56,666 nt of DNA, from contig CALDLA010000130.1 in assembly GCA_937898415.1 (NCBI GenBank), forward strand, positions 1-56,666. The letters run 5' to 3'. The position numbers and the translations under genes were made by a program. Under the pieces are notes generated by a model. That model ran no database searches and was not told where the DNA came from. It was given only the letters and a program-made list of their open reading frames with translations. Positions 1 to 7,003 of this stretch are shown one piece after another. How positions within the stretch are numbered: position 1 is the stretch's first letter; the number at the start of each line of letters is the position of its first letter. Source of the DNA: an uncultured Prevotellaceae bacterium (lineage in GTDB: Bacteria; Bacteroidota; Bacteroidia; Bacteroidales; Bacteroidaceae).

Positions 1-49
1 GTGAAGGGCTTATGACCAATGTTAATATTTTAAGATCAAATTTACCGAA

Positions 50-664
50 CTATTGATATAAGTGATGTGCATAATAAAGAGGATTCGAACTCTCCGTATG
101 AAAACGTATTTTACACCAGGCAGCCAAATCAGAAATATGAACTTTTATAAGACTACTACATCCATCGAACGCATACTCTCCGATGCTGGTCACGGAGTTG
201 GGGATGGTGATACTCATCAAACCACTACAATTGCTGAAAGCATCCCGACCAATGATGGTCACGGAGTTGGGGATGGTGATGTTCGTCAGGCTGCTACAGC
301 CAAAGAACGCATACTCTCCGATGCTGGTCACGGAATTGGGGATGGTGATGCTCGTCAGACCGCTACAGCCATTGAACGCATACTTCCCGATGCTGGTCAT
401 AGAGTTGGGGATAGTGACGCTCGTCAGGCCGCTACAGCCACTGAACGCAGAACCCCCGATGCTGGTCACATTGTATGTAACATCATTATATGTGACAGTT
501 TCTGGAATGATAACTTCGTCCGTATACTTATTCGGGTTACTTGTTACCTCAGCAACGTTCCCCTTGGGGATTAGATTGTAATAAATGCCGTTAATCTCCA
601 CGGCTTCGGCACTGGCTACTAATGGCAGGAATGCAAATAGGAATGAAAGGATTGTTTGTTTCAT
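50..664 (-). CDS. BspA-type leucine-rich repeat surface protein, C-terminally truncated
   Basis: The 204-residue product has a signal peptide (MKQTILSFLFAFLPLVASAE) and then at least four tandem repeats of about 23 residues with the LRR_5/BspA pattern (SIGxYAFxGCSxLTxITIPNSVT). BspA-like proteins are usually secreted adhesins or matrix-binding proteins. The last part (residues about 170-204, ending NPLYYAHHLYQ) matches the point where family members normally continue into further repeats. Here a stop follows at once, while another frame just downstream reads LYINSSVNLIL, which looks like the expected continuation. The gene is therefore probably broken by a frameshift near position 62. The repeats are nearly identical at DNA level, so they can recombine or slip. 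Confident about the family, less so about functionality. Confidence 0.75.
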   Translation of the reverse strand: MKQTILSFLFAFLPLVASAEAVEINGIYYNLIPKGNVAEVTSNPNKYTDEVIIPETVTYNDVTYNVTSIGGSAFSGCSGLTSVTIPNSMTSIGKYAFNGCSGLTSITIPNSVTSIGEYAFFGCSSLTNITIPNSVTIIGRDAFSNCSGLMSITIPNSVTSIGEYAFDGCSSLIKVHISDLAAWCKIRFHTESSNPLYYAHHLYQ

Positions 665-947
665 AATCGCTATAGTTTAATGTTATTGTTTCCGTTCTAA
701 AAGACGCAAAAAGAAAACGTGAGCTGTTTACTTCGCTTACGTTTCGGAGGCATTGGGGAAAACCTATCAATCTTAAACGAGTAAAGGCTCACGCCATCGG
801 CGTGAACCGTCTACTATTGTTCTTGATTGATTTCTTCCAATTCCCCAATTGTCCGAAACAAGAATCAAAGCGGACGCTTCAACGTATATGTTAATCAGTC
901 ATTGCTATGTTACCATAGGCGGTGCAGTTTTTAGGGTTCAACAATTA
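665..947. other. Intergenic region with hairpins and imperfect terminal inverted repeat
   Basis: No convincing ORF. Around 789-805 there is a 7-bp hairpin (tcacgcc / ggcgtga, 3-nt loop) extended by two further pairs. The segment is bracketed by imperfect inverted copies of a motif like cggaNNNattgggga, near 743-760 and 838-856. Between 715 and 745 a cgtgagc/gcttacg pair can also fold. The arrangement could be a small non-autonomous element or a structured leader, but nothing identifies it. Confidence 0.3.
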
Positions 948-1352
948 TTATTCAACTTCAACAATCTCATACAGATTGTCAATGAAATAATCGATAGCAT
1001 CTCTAAGAGCAGGAAGGTTATTCTTCACGACATCCCAAACTAAATCAGTATTAATATCGAAATAGCCATGAGCAATGTGGTCGCGCATTCCTTTGACAGC
1101 CTTCCAGGGTATTTCAGGACGGAGAGGAAGCAACTGCTGGTGAGTTCGTTCGTCAACGCGTTTGATGCTTTCACCAATGGCTTCTATCAGCATACAGTCA
1201 GCTGCCAGCGTCTTCATCCCGTCAGGTGAAGCAAGAAGCTCGTTGACGTCCATTAACGGAGCATTCCACAACTCAAGGTTGTGGATTGATTCGCGAATCT
1301 GCTTCAACAGGTCTTCGACGATTCTAAGCTGTTGTAAAGACATCGATTCCAT
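948..1352 (-). CDS. hepT: HepT-like ribonuclease toxin (DUF86)
   Basis: This 134-residue all-helical protein carries the HEPN signature Rx4HxY as R90, H95 and Y97 (RDHIAHGY). That is the catalytic motif of HepT/DUF86 toxins, which act as RNases or are AMPylated by their partner. An internal Met at residue 4 (position 1343) is an alternative start. The start overlaps the end of the upstream MntA-type nucleotidyltransferase by about 29 bp, the usual antitoxin-first order for this type VII module, so the two are probably translated from one message. Length and neighbour fit the family well. Confidence 0.85.
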   Translation of the reverse strand: MESMSLQQLRIVEDLLKQIRESIHNLELWNAPLMDVNELLASPDGMKTLAADCMLIEAIGESIKRVDERTHQQLLPLRPEIPWKAVKGMRDHIAHGYFDINTDLVWDVVKNNLPALRDAIDYFIDNLYEIVEVE

Positions 1353-1626
1353 ACTGCTCTATCTGCTGGCGAAAAAAAGGACGAAGGTTCTTGTGCTCCT
1401 GTATCAGGTCGACAGGGCAACCAAGCAACTCTTCCAAATACTGGGCGGCCAAAATATGATTATAGAACTTGGGCGGCATCGTGACGAACAAGTCCACATC
1501 ACTTCCCTCATGATGCTCTCCGCGAGCCACAGAACCAAACAGGCGCATTGACGTAATGCCGAATCGATGCTGCAACTCGGACTGGTGCGCTTTGATGATG
1601 TCAAGATACTCCTGTGAAGTCTTCAT
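1324..1626 (-). CDS. mntA: MntA-like minimal nucleotidyltransferase antitoxin
   Basis: The ATG at 1626 gives a 100-residue protein; the open frame extends further upstream but without family resemblance. The nucleotidyltransferase signature GSx10DxD is complete: G31, S32, then D43 and D45 (GSVARGEHHEGSDVDLFV). In characterised MntA/HepT pairs this enzyme transfers AMP to the Tyr of the HepT motif and neutralises it. It lies directly upstream of, and overlaps, the HepT gene. A TAnnTTTG promoter box sits about 30 nt before the start. Prediction is strong from the motif and pairing. Confidence 0.85.
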   Translation of the reverse strand: MKTSQEYLDIIKAHQSELQHRFGITSMRLFGSVARGEHHEGSDVDLFVTMPPKFYNHILAAQYLEELLGCPVDLIQEHKNLRPFFRQQIEQYGIDVFTTA

Positions 1627-1654
1627 AATCAGTGGCTCTTTTGTTCTTTCGCTG

Positions 1655-1662
1655 CAAAGATA
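1655..1662 (-). promoter_or_regulatory. Promoter -7 box for the mntA-hepT module
   Basis: On the minus strand this reads TATCTTTG, matching the Bacteroidota sigma-ABfr -7 consensus TAnnTTTG, 28 nt upstream of the mntA start. No clear -33 element was found, so confidence is moderate. Confidence 0.5.
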
Positions 1663-1722
1663 AATAATTAATATGAAAGTTCCAAGAAAAAGGACAGAAA
1701 AAGACAAAATAACGACCGTGTC

Positions 1723-1870
1723 CGTTACAGTTACAGTTGTTACAGTTAAAAAATGAGAATATGACATACCTTATAATACTTTATAAATTATTGATATATA
1801 GATAGTTATATATAATATACAGAAAATGGTACCCCTCAAAAAAACAACTGTAACAACTGTAACTGTAACG
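1723..1870. repeat. Inverted repeat A: 25-bp perfect arms made of GTTACA units around an AT-rich core
   Basis: The left arm (1723-1747) is built of tandem gttaca/gtt units and the right arm (1846-1870) is its exact reverse complement over 25 bases. The 98-bp spacer is AT-rich with runs such as tatatataatat. No gene lies inside. The right arm leads directly into the DUF3987-like remnant. The same design, with different arm sequence, occurs at 50427-50612. Confidence 0.85.
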
Positions 1871-1881
1871 CTTGTTTAATG

Positions 1882-2185
1882 TTGAATTCATCTAAAAAGC
1901 TATAAATCAATAAGATACGATATCAGTAAACGCAAGGCACCCGAGATGCCTAACCTCGAAAAGGTTACAGAATACATCAAATTACTGCTCTCAAAGGCCT
2001 CAAAAGACATGTATGAACCCCTCGTTCTGATGTTTTTCCCCTCACTTGGCGTACATATTAGCGATGCAGAATTTCGGTATCCTGACCGCATTTGGAAGGA
2101 AATGTGCAACAATAACCCAGGGTTATCGGCAAATAACCTTGGGTTATTGCGCAATAAGGTAGGGTTATTGTTGATCATAATATGA
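1882..2185 (+). pseudogene. Remnant of a DUF3987/VirE-type mobile-element protein
   Basis: An open frame from about 1882, with an internal ATG at 1946, encodes KAPEMPNLEKVTEYIKLLL followed by SKASKDMYEPLVLMFFPSLG and a YPDRIWKEM stretch. I associate this from memory with the segment before the ATPase/primase-like region of Bacteroidota DUF3987 proteins; that is recognition, not a search. The frame then breaks into low-complexity NNPGL-type residues encoded by three imperfect repeats (about 2111-2172) and stops. A short intact gene of unknown role is the alternative. Confidence 0.4.
2108..2172. repeat. Three imperfect tandem copies of an (a)ataaccNNgggttatt-type motif
   Basis: Positions 2108-2172 contain ataacccagggttat (a near-palindrome), ataaccttgggttatt and caataaggtagggttatt, spaced about 21 bp apart. 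Each is a partial dyad, so the repeats can also fold. They form the end of the remnant reading frame and lie immediately left of the DnaA-box cluster. Confidence 0.6.
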
Positions 2186-2186
2186 G

Positions 2187-2566
2187 TGTGGAAAACTATG
2201 TGGATAAGTGTGTGGAAAACGGTGGGAATTATAGTGGATAGCGGATAGATAATAAAGGGTAGAGAAGGGAAGTGAGGATATCCACAGGGTTATTTGCAGG
2301 TTTTTCGAAAGATTTCCACCGATTTTTGCGGGAAAAAGATATAAACTTATTAATTTTGCACCGAAATCGGAAAGTGTGGATAACTACTGGAGCATGCGAG
2401 ACGTCAGTAAGTTACAATCAACAATGAGTGTGGAAAGGGCGCAATCCCGTGGGGATAAACTTTCTGGCAAGAAAAAGGCGAAGAAGTTTTGCACTTATCA
2501 ACGGCATATCATCTACACTATTCTGTTTTTTAAAAAAAGAAAAGAAGAAATAATAATATTATTGTG
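2187..2566. other. oriC: Candidate chromosomal replication origin: DnaA-box cluster and AT-rich tract
   Basis: This gene-free stretch has three DnaA-box-like nonamers in the same orientation at an exact 12-bp period: TGTGGAAAA (2187-2195), TGTGGATAA (2199-2207) and TGTGGAAAA (2211-2219). TGTGGATAA is the reverse complement of the consensus TTATCCACA. A second perfect box lies at 2375-2383. Variants occur at 2278-2286 (ATATCCACA), 2429-2437 (TGTGGAAAG) and 2450-2458 (TGGGGATAA). A 48-bp A/T-rich tract (2519-2566) follows, as expected for a duplex-unwinding element. parS sites near 52-53 kb and mnmG are consistent with an origin-proximal location. dnaA itself is not in the window, and gene strands do not favour divergence from this point. 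Plausible rather than proven. Confidence 0.6.
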
Positions 2567-3508
2567 ATGTTGAAAAAAGAACTGAAAGCAGAGATTCGCA
2601 GAATGTGCCGTGAGAAGGATGCCATCATCCTGGCTCACTATTACACGGTAGGTGACATACAAGATATTGCCGACTTCGTAGGCGATTCGTTGGCTTTGGC
2701 ACGTAAGGCTGCAGAGACGGACGCACGGATGATGGTGATGTGTGGTGTTCACTTCATGGCTGAGACGTGTAAGCTGCTGTCGCCTGAGAAGACGGTGCTG
2801 TGTCCTGACTTGGAGGCTGGCTGCTCATTGGCCGACTCCTGTAAGGCTGAAGACTTGAAGAAGTTCAAGGATGAGCATCCCAGCTATCAGGTCATCTCGT
2901 ATGTCAACACGACGGCAGCCGTGAAAGCGCTGACGGACGTAGTAGTGACCAGCGGTAATGCGAAGAAGGTAGTGGACCAGTTGCCGCAGGATGCTAAGCT
3001 GATATTCGGTCCTGATTACAATTTAGGCAACTATATTAATGAGGTGACGGGCCGTCAGATGCTGTTGTGGAATGGCGGCTGTCATGTTCATGAGCGTTTC
3101 TCGGTTGAGAAAATCGTGGAACTAAAGAAGCAGTATCCTGAGGCAGTAGTGATGGCTCATTTGGAGTGTAAGGCGCCCGTGCTGGCGTTGGCTGATGTGA
3201 AGGGAAGTACGGCAGATATGTTGAGGTTTGCACGGGAAAATTGTGCAACACAATATATCGTGGCGACGGAGGCGGGTATTCTGCATGAGATGAAGCGAAC
3301 GTGTCCGGATAAGGAATTCATCCCTGTGCCGCCGGAGATCAGCGAGAGCGGTTTAGAATGCAGCTGTAACGAGTGTCAGTATATGAAGCTGAATACGCTG
3401 CAGAAGGTGTACGACTGCCTGAAGAACGAAACGCCGGCGATTGAGATTGATCCGGAGATAGCCCGCGAGGCAGTGAAACCGATAGAGAGAATGTTGGAAC
3501 TGAGTTAG
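2567..3508 (+). CDS. nadA: Quinolinate synthase NadA
   Basis: NadA condenses iminoaspartate with dihydroxyacetone phosphate to quinolinate in NAD synthesis, using a [4Fe-4S] cluster. The 313-residue product has the expected features: the N-terminal AHYYTVGDIQDIADFVGDSL segment, a Cys-containing CPDLEAGCSLADSC region, GGCHVHERF, and the C-terminal CSCNECQYM, which supply the cluster ligands. The ATG at 2567 is preferred over the adjacent GTG at 2564. nadB is not next to it here. A terminator overlaps its stop codon. Family length and motifs are complete. Confidence 0.96.
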   Translation: MLKKELKAEIRRMCREKDAIILAHYYTVGDIQDIADFVGDSLALARKAAETDARMMVMCGVHFMAETCKLLSPEKTVLCPDLEAGCSLADSCKAEDLKKFKDEHPSYQVISYVNTTAAVKALTDVVVTSGNAKKVVDQLPQDAKLIFGPDYNLGNYINEVTGRQMLLWNGGCHVHERFSVEKIVELKKQYPEAVVMAHLECKAPVLALADVKGSTADMLRFARENCATQYIVATEAGILHEMKRTCPDKEFIPVPPEISESGLECSCNECQYMKLNTLQKVYDCLKNETPAIEIDPEIAREAVKPIERMLELS

Positions 3509-3525
3509 GTTCCAACATTTTTTTA
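3491..3525. terminator. Intrinsic, probably bidirectional terminator overlapping the nadA stop codon
   Basis: A perfect 10-bp stem (atgttggaac at 3491-3500, gttccaacat at 3509-3518) with an 8-nt loop that contains the nadA TAG is followed by a run of seven T. It lies between convergent nadA and the porZ-like gene, so it may serve both. Confidence 0.85.
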
Positions 3526-5433
3526 TTTGATGACGGCTATCTTGCAGACGGTACCTTTCTTGCCGCCGGATGTAGCGGTGACTACCATATAGACGCCGGA
3601 GGCTACGCGGTCACCATTGCGGTCGCGAGCGTCCCAGGTAAAGCTGCCGCCATTGCTGCGGCCTTCGGCTACCAGTTTACCGCTCGACGAGAGAATCTTA
3701 ACGTCGGCATTGAGCGTCAGTCCTGTGATGGTGACAAGGCCCGTATAGTCAGGTGTAACGGGGTTCGGATAGGCGTAGATATTTCCATCAGTCATTTCGT
3801 CGACGGTATCGGTGGCATCGCTCATGTAGGAGCAAAGTCCAAGGTCAGTCAGGAAGAATACTTCGCCTGTCTGTTGGTTGATGTTCACCGACATGATGTT
3901 GTTGGACAGGAGCGGCGAATTGTCGATGGTAAAATATTGTAGCTGCACCATATTGTCGGCGCTGATAAGGAACGCTCCGCCACCATTGGAGCAGAACCAC
4001 TTGCGGCCTGCACCATCAATGACCATACTGCCGATGTTGACGCCCGACAGCAGGTAGTCGGCAAAGTCGGAACCGTCGTTGCGCGGAACCTTGACCTGTT
4101 CGAAGGTGACACTCTCCTGCCCTACTTCACCTTTCTTAATTATAAAGGGTCCCTGATTGGTTCCCGTCCAGATGTTTCCCTCCAGGTCTTCACAGACGCA
4201 ATTGACGTAGGTGACTTCATAACTGGTGCCGTCCTGATTGATAAAGCTGCTGTACTTCAACAACTGGTCGGTCTTCATATTGTAACAGAAGAGAGCGGGC
4301 GAGTTCCAATGGGAATTGACAAACCATAGCAGGCCGCGACTGTCGATGAACATACAACGAAGCGCTGAGAGTCCTACTCCGTCGTTATCAGCCAGTTCCT
4401 TGTGATAGTGTTCTACCCATTTGCCATCCTTGGTGTACTCCAGTAGATTGGTGCCCTTGGCCTGACTATTGAGCACCCAGAGGTTGCCCTGCTGGTCATA
4501 CTTCAATCCGTTGACCAGCGTGTAGTGGTTGCCCAATTCCTGTCCGCGGTCAATGGCACCATGCAGCTGGCTGTTCTGCTGGTTGTGATATTTGAGCAGC
4601 TGACCGTTATTGAACTCATAGAGTCCGCAGCGACCGCCAACGGCTACGTGGGCGGAATTAGTCGGATCGATGTCGATACAGTTGTCATCCAAGTAATCAT
4701 AGCCGGTGATGCTGTCCAAGTGTTCCTGATACAGTTGCCAGTCGTTTCCGTCCCAAACCTGAACGGTACCAGGACGGTTGAAGTCGGCAATACCTGCGTG
4801 ATAGTAGCCACCTGTACTGTAGAGGCGATCGTTGCAGAAGACGGACTCCTGGAAGTAGTTGTACTTAGGGCCGCCGGGCTTCAGCGTCTTGACGATGTTG
4901 ATATATTGTTGCCAGTCGCTGTTATCGAATGCAGGCAGCGAAGTGGGATATTCGGATTGGTCCTTCGTGTAGGTGTCGCTGATTTCCGCACGTTGCATAT
5001 TTACCTTCACAATGCCGAAACGGGCGTAGAGATAGGCATAGACGCCATCGACGGTCAAGCTGTCAATAGTCTTATCCTCGGTCATCGTCTTGCGGTAGAG
5101 GGCAGAGATGTTGATGACGTTGCCGCTCTGGTCCATCAGGTCGATGTTCGAGTTTTGGTAAACGATGATGAGCCTTTTGGCCTGTTGGTTCCATGCGATG
5201 TGAGTAATGTAGGTATCGTTGAGTCCGTTTATCTTGTCGTAGGTAGTAATGCTGTGGTCAGTCAGGTTATACTGATAAAGGTCATTCGAAGCACGAACAA
5301 AGAGCGTATTACCAGCCTTCACTATCTGTTGCGGTTCGGCGTAGGCCATATAGGTACGCCAGGTGCCGACTTGCGCCAAGCATAATGCAACCTGCATCAG
5401 GCACAATGAAACAATCAACGCGACTCTTCTCAT
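3523..5433 (-). CDS. porZ: PorZ-like secreted beta-propeller protein with type IX C-terminal domain
   Basis: The 636-residue protein has a signal peptide (MRRVALIVSLCLMQVALCLA) and a long series of propeller-type repeats with the two-component-regulator-propeller look (GLLWFVNS, GNIWTGTNQGPF, GRKWFCSNGGGAF). It ends in a C-terminal domain of about 80 residues with FTWDARDRNGDRVASGVYMV, typical of type IX cargo. PorZ is the Porphyromonas attachment-complex propeller that helps anchor type IX substrates. This protein is shorter than PorZ (about 776 residues), so the role is inferred. It follows rdgB by 9 bp in the leftward leuS block. The name is tentative. Confidence 0.65.
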   Translation of the reverse strand: MRRVALIVSLCLMQVALCLAQVGTWRTYMAYAEPQQIVKAGNTLFVRASNDLYQYNLTDHSITTYDKINGLNDTYITHIAWNQQAKRLIIVYQNSNIDLMDQSGNVINISALYRKTMTEDKTIDSLTVDGVYAYLYARFGIVKVNMQRAEISDTYTKDQSEYPTSLPAFDNSDWQQYINIVKTLKPGGPKYNYFQESVFCNDRLYSTGGYYHAGIADFNRPGTVQVWDGNDWQLYQEHLDSITGYDYLDDNCIDIDPTNSAHVAVGGRCGLYEFNNGQLLKYHNQQNSQLHGAIDRGQELGNHYTLVNGLKYDQQGNLWVLNSQAKGTNLLEYTKDGKWVEHYHKELADNDGVGLSALRCMFIDSRGLLWFVNSHWNSPALFCYNMKTDQLLKYSSFINQDGTSYEVTYVNCVCEDLEGNIWTGTNQGPFIIKKGEVGQESVTFEQVKVPRNDGSDFADYLLSGVNIGSMVIDGAGRKWFCSNGGGAFLISADNMVQLQYFTIDNSPLLSNNIMSVNINQQTGEVFFLTDLGLCSYMSDATDTVDEMTDGNIYAYPNPVTPDYTGLVTITGLTLNADVKILSSSGKLVAEGRSNGGSFTWDARDRNGDRVASGVYMVVTATSGGKKGTVCKIAVIK

Positions 5434-5442
5434 AATTTTTTA

Positions 5443-6048
5443 TTACTGCTTTAAAAGATAGTCAGCCAACTTTTGCGTAGCACGTGCTCTGTGGCTGATT
5501 TGGTTCTTCACCTCGACACCCAGTTCGGCAAACGTCTGGTCGTAGCCGTCGGGTTGGAAGATGGGGTCATAGCCAAAACCTTCGCCACCACGACGTTCAC
5601 GGATAATCTCACCCGTGACGATACCCTCGAATTCATGTACCGCTCCTTGTTGTATTAACGCAATAACGGTACGGAATCTTGCGCGGCGATTGTTATTTTC
5701 TCCTAATTCGTGGAGCAGGCGGGTCATGTTGGCTTCGCTGTCGTGGTCTTTTGGCTGCGACGACGTCGCAGCACAACCAACAGCGGCATAGCGGGCGGAG
5801 TAGACGCCAGGGGCGCCGCCGAGGGCGTCCACTTCAAGGCCGGTATCGTCGGCAAAGCAGTCGATGTGGTAATGGTCGTAGACGTACTGCGCCTTTTGCA
5901 GGGCGTTCTCTTCAAGGGTGGTGCCTGTCTCGGGGATGTCCACGTCACAGCAGATGTCGTTTAGCGACAGCACCTCGATGCTGTTGCCTAATATCTGGCG
6001 GATTTCACTCAGCTTGTGCTGATTGTTCGTTGCGAATACTATCTTCAT
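5443..6048 (-). CDS. rdgB: Non-canonical purine NTP pyrophosphatase RdgB/HAM1
   Basis: It hydrolyses dITP, ITP and XTP to monophosphates, keeping deaminated purines out of DNA. Starting at the second Met (6048, MKIVFATNNQHK) gives the usual N-terminus FATNNxHKLxE. The metal-binding ADDTGLEVDALGG, the EGFGYDPIF and the C-terminal SHRARA motifs are all present. The start codon lies inside the tail of the upstream yitT-like gene, overlapping it by 44 bp, which suggests coupled translation. About 201 residues, the normal length. Confidence 0.95.
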   Translation of the reverse strand: MKIVFATNNQHKLSEIRQILGNSIEVLSLNDICCDVDIPETGTTLEENALQKAQYVYDHYHIDCFADDTGLEVDALGGAPGVYSARYAAVGCAATSSQPKDHDSEANMTRLLHELGENNNRRARFRTVIALIQQGAVHEFEGIVTGEIIRERRGGEGFGYDPIFQPDGYDQTFAELGVEVKNQISHRARATQKLADYLLKQ

Positions 6049-7003
6049 AAATTTTTTCACTTTTCACTTCTTCACTTTTCACTTCTTTCACTTTTACCTT
6101 CATTTCGTCGAAGCCTTCACCATAGACGCCGATGACGGCACTCTGCGACACGAAGGCGTTAGGGTCGATCATCTTGATGAGACGGAAAACATAAGTCGAT
6201 TCACTCTTGCGGGCCAGCAGACAGATGACCTTACGTTCCTGACCAGTATACCAGCCGTGCCCGTCGAGGATGGTGACGCCGTGATCAGTCTTGGTGCCGA
6301 GGGCGTTGGCTATCTCCTGCCACTTCTTCGAAAAGATGAAGAACTGTACCGACTGGCGACGACGGTTCATGACGTAGTCGAGCATGAAGTTCTCGATGAC
6401 CATCGTACAGAAGCCGAACACAATCTTATGGATGCGTTCCAGCGTATCGCCAAACTGCGGAATGAACAGACAGGAGCCGATGACGATGAGATCGACAAAC
6501 GTCAGTACCGTTCCCAATGACACGTTACGGAACTTATTGACCGAAGCCGCGATGATATCCGTACCGCCCGTAGAGCCGTTGTTCAGGAAAACGATGGCCA
6601 AAGCCGAGCCTGTCATCATACAGCCGATGACCAGCGACATGAAGTCCTGCCCCTCGCCCAATATCTGGACGAAGTTTCCCGCCTCGTCCTTAGGAATGAT
6701 TTCCTGTGCCAATCCCAAGAGAAACGTCAGCATAAGAATGGCATAGATGGTCTTCGTCAGGAACTTCCACCCGAGAATCTTCAGTCCCACAATAAGCAGC
6801 ACACCATTTATCAGGAAGTAGGTGTAGCTGATGGGGAAGTGGGTGGTGTAGTAGATGATGGCTCCGATACCAGACACACCGCCCGTCACGATTTCGTAGG
6901 GCATCAGGAAGAACGTGAAGCCGAACGTATACAATAAGAGGCCGAGGGTTATGCCGACATAATCCCCGACCTCTTTGAGTATCAACTTGTGATTGATTGT
7001 CAT
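6005..7003 (-). CDS. YitT-family membrane protein (DUF161 + DUF2179)
   Basis: The first 200 or so residues form five or six hydrophobic segments with the YitT pattern (YEIVTGGVSGIGAIIYY, NNGSTGGTDIIAA). The C-terminal DUF2179 domain spans about residues 215-300 (KTDHGVTILDGHGWYTGQE). Function is unknown; a transport role is often suggested for the family. Its start abuts the leuS stop with no gap. The last 30 residues (KVKEVKSEEVKSEK and onward) are not family sequence but come from a TTCACTTTTCAC simple repeat read through, which extends the gene over the rdgB start. Confidence 0.88.
   Translation of the reverse strand: MTINHKLILKEVGDYVGITLGLLLYTFGFTFFLMPYEIVTGGVSGIGAIIYYTTHFPISYTYFLINGVLLIVGLKILGWKFLTKTIYAILMLTFLLGLAQEIIPKDEAGNFVQILGEGQDFMSLVIGCMMTGSALAIVFLNNGSTGGTDIIAASVNKFRNVSLGTVLTFVDLIVIGSCLFIPQFGDTLERIHKIVFGFCTMVIENFMLDYVMNRRRQSVQFFIFSKKWQEIANALGTKTDHGVTILDGHGWYTGQERKVICLLARKSESTYVFRLIKMIDPNAFVSQSAVIGVYGEGFDEMKVKVKEVKSEEVKSEKIYEDSIRNEQSAQAE
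6056..6103. repeat. Simple repeat of TTCACTTTTCAC units inside the yitT-like 3' end
   Basis: About 48 bp of repeated ttcactttt/cttcac units. Read on the minus strand it encodes the Lys/Glu/Val-rich tail of the yitT-like protein. The same unit is expanded at 53093-53149 between apt and mnmG. Confidence 0.8.

Noticed and set aside
62..574. Plus-strand ORF opposite the LRR gene
   Set aside because: Shadow of the repetitive LRR coding sequence in another frame; the minus-strand protein has a signal peptide and clear repeats.
2376..2567. 63-codon ORF across the DnaA-box region
   Set aside because: No similarity to known proteins, low-complexity end, and it covers the candidate origin.
4525..5385. 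286-codon plus-strand ORF opposite the porZ-like gene
   Set aside because: Shadow frame; the minus-strand product has a signal peptide, propeller repeats and a sorting domain.
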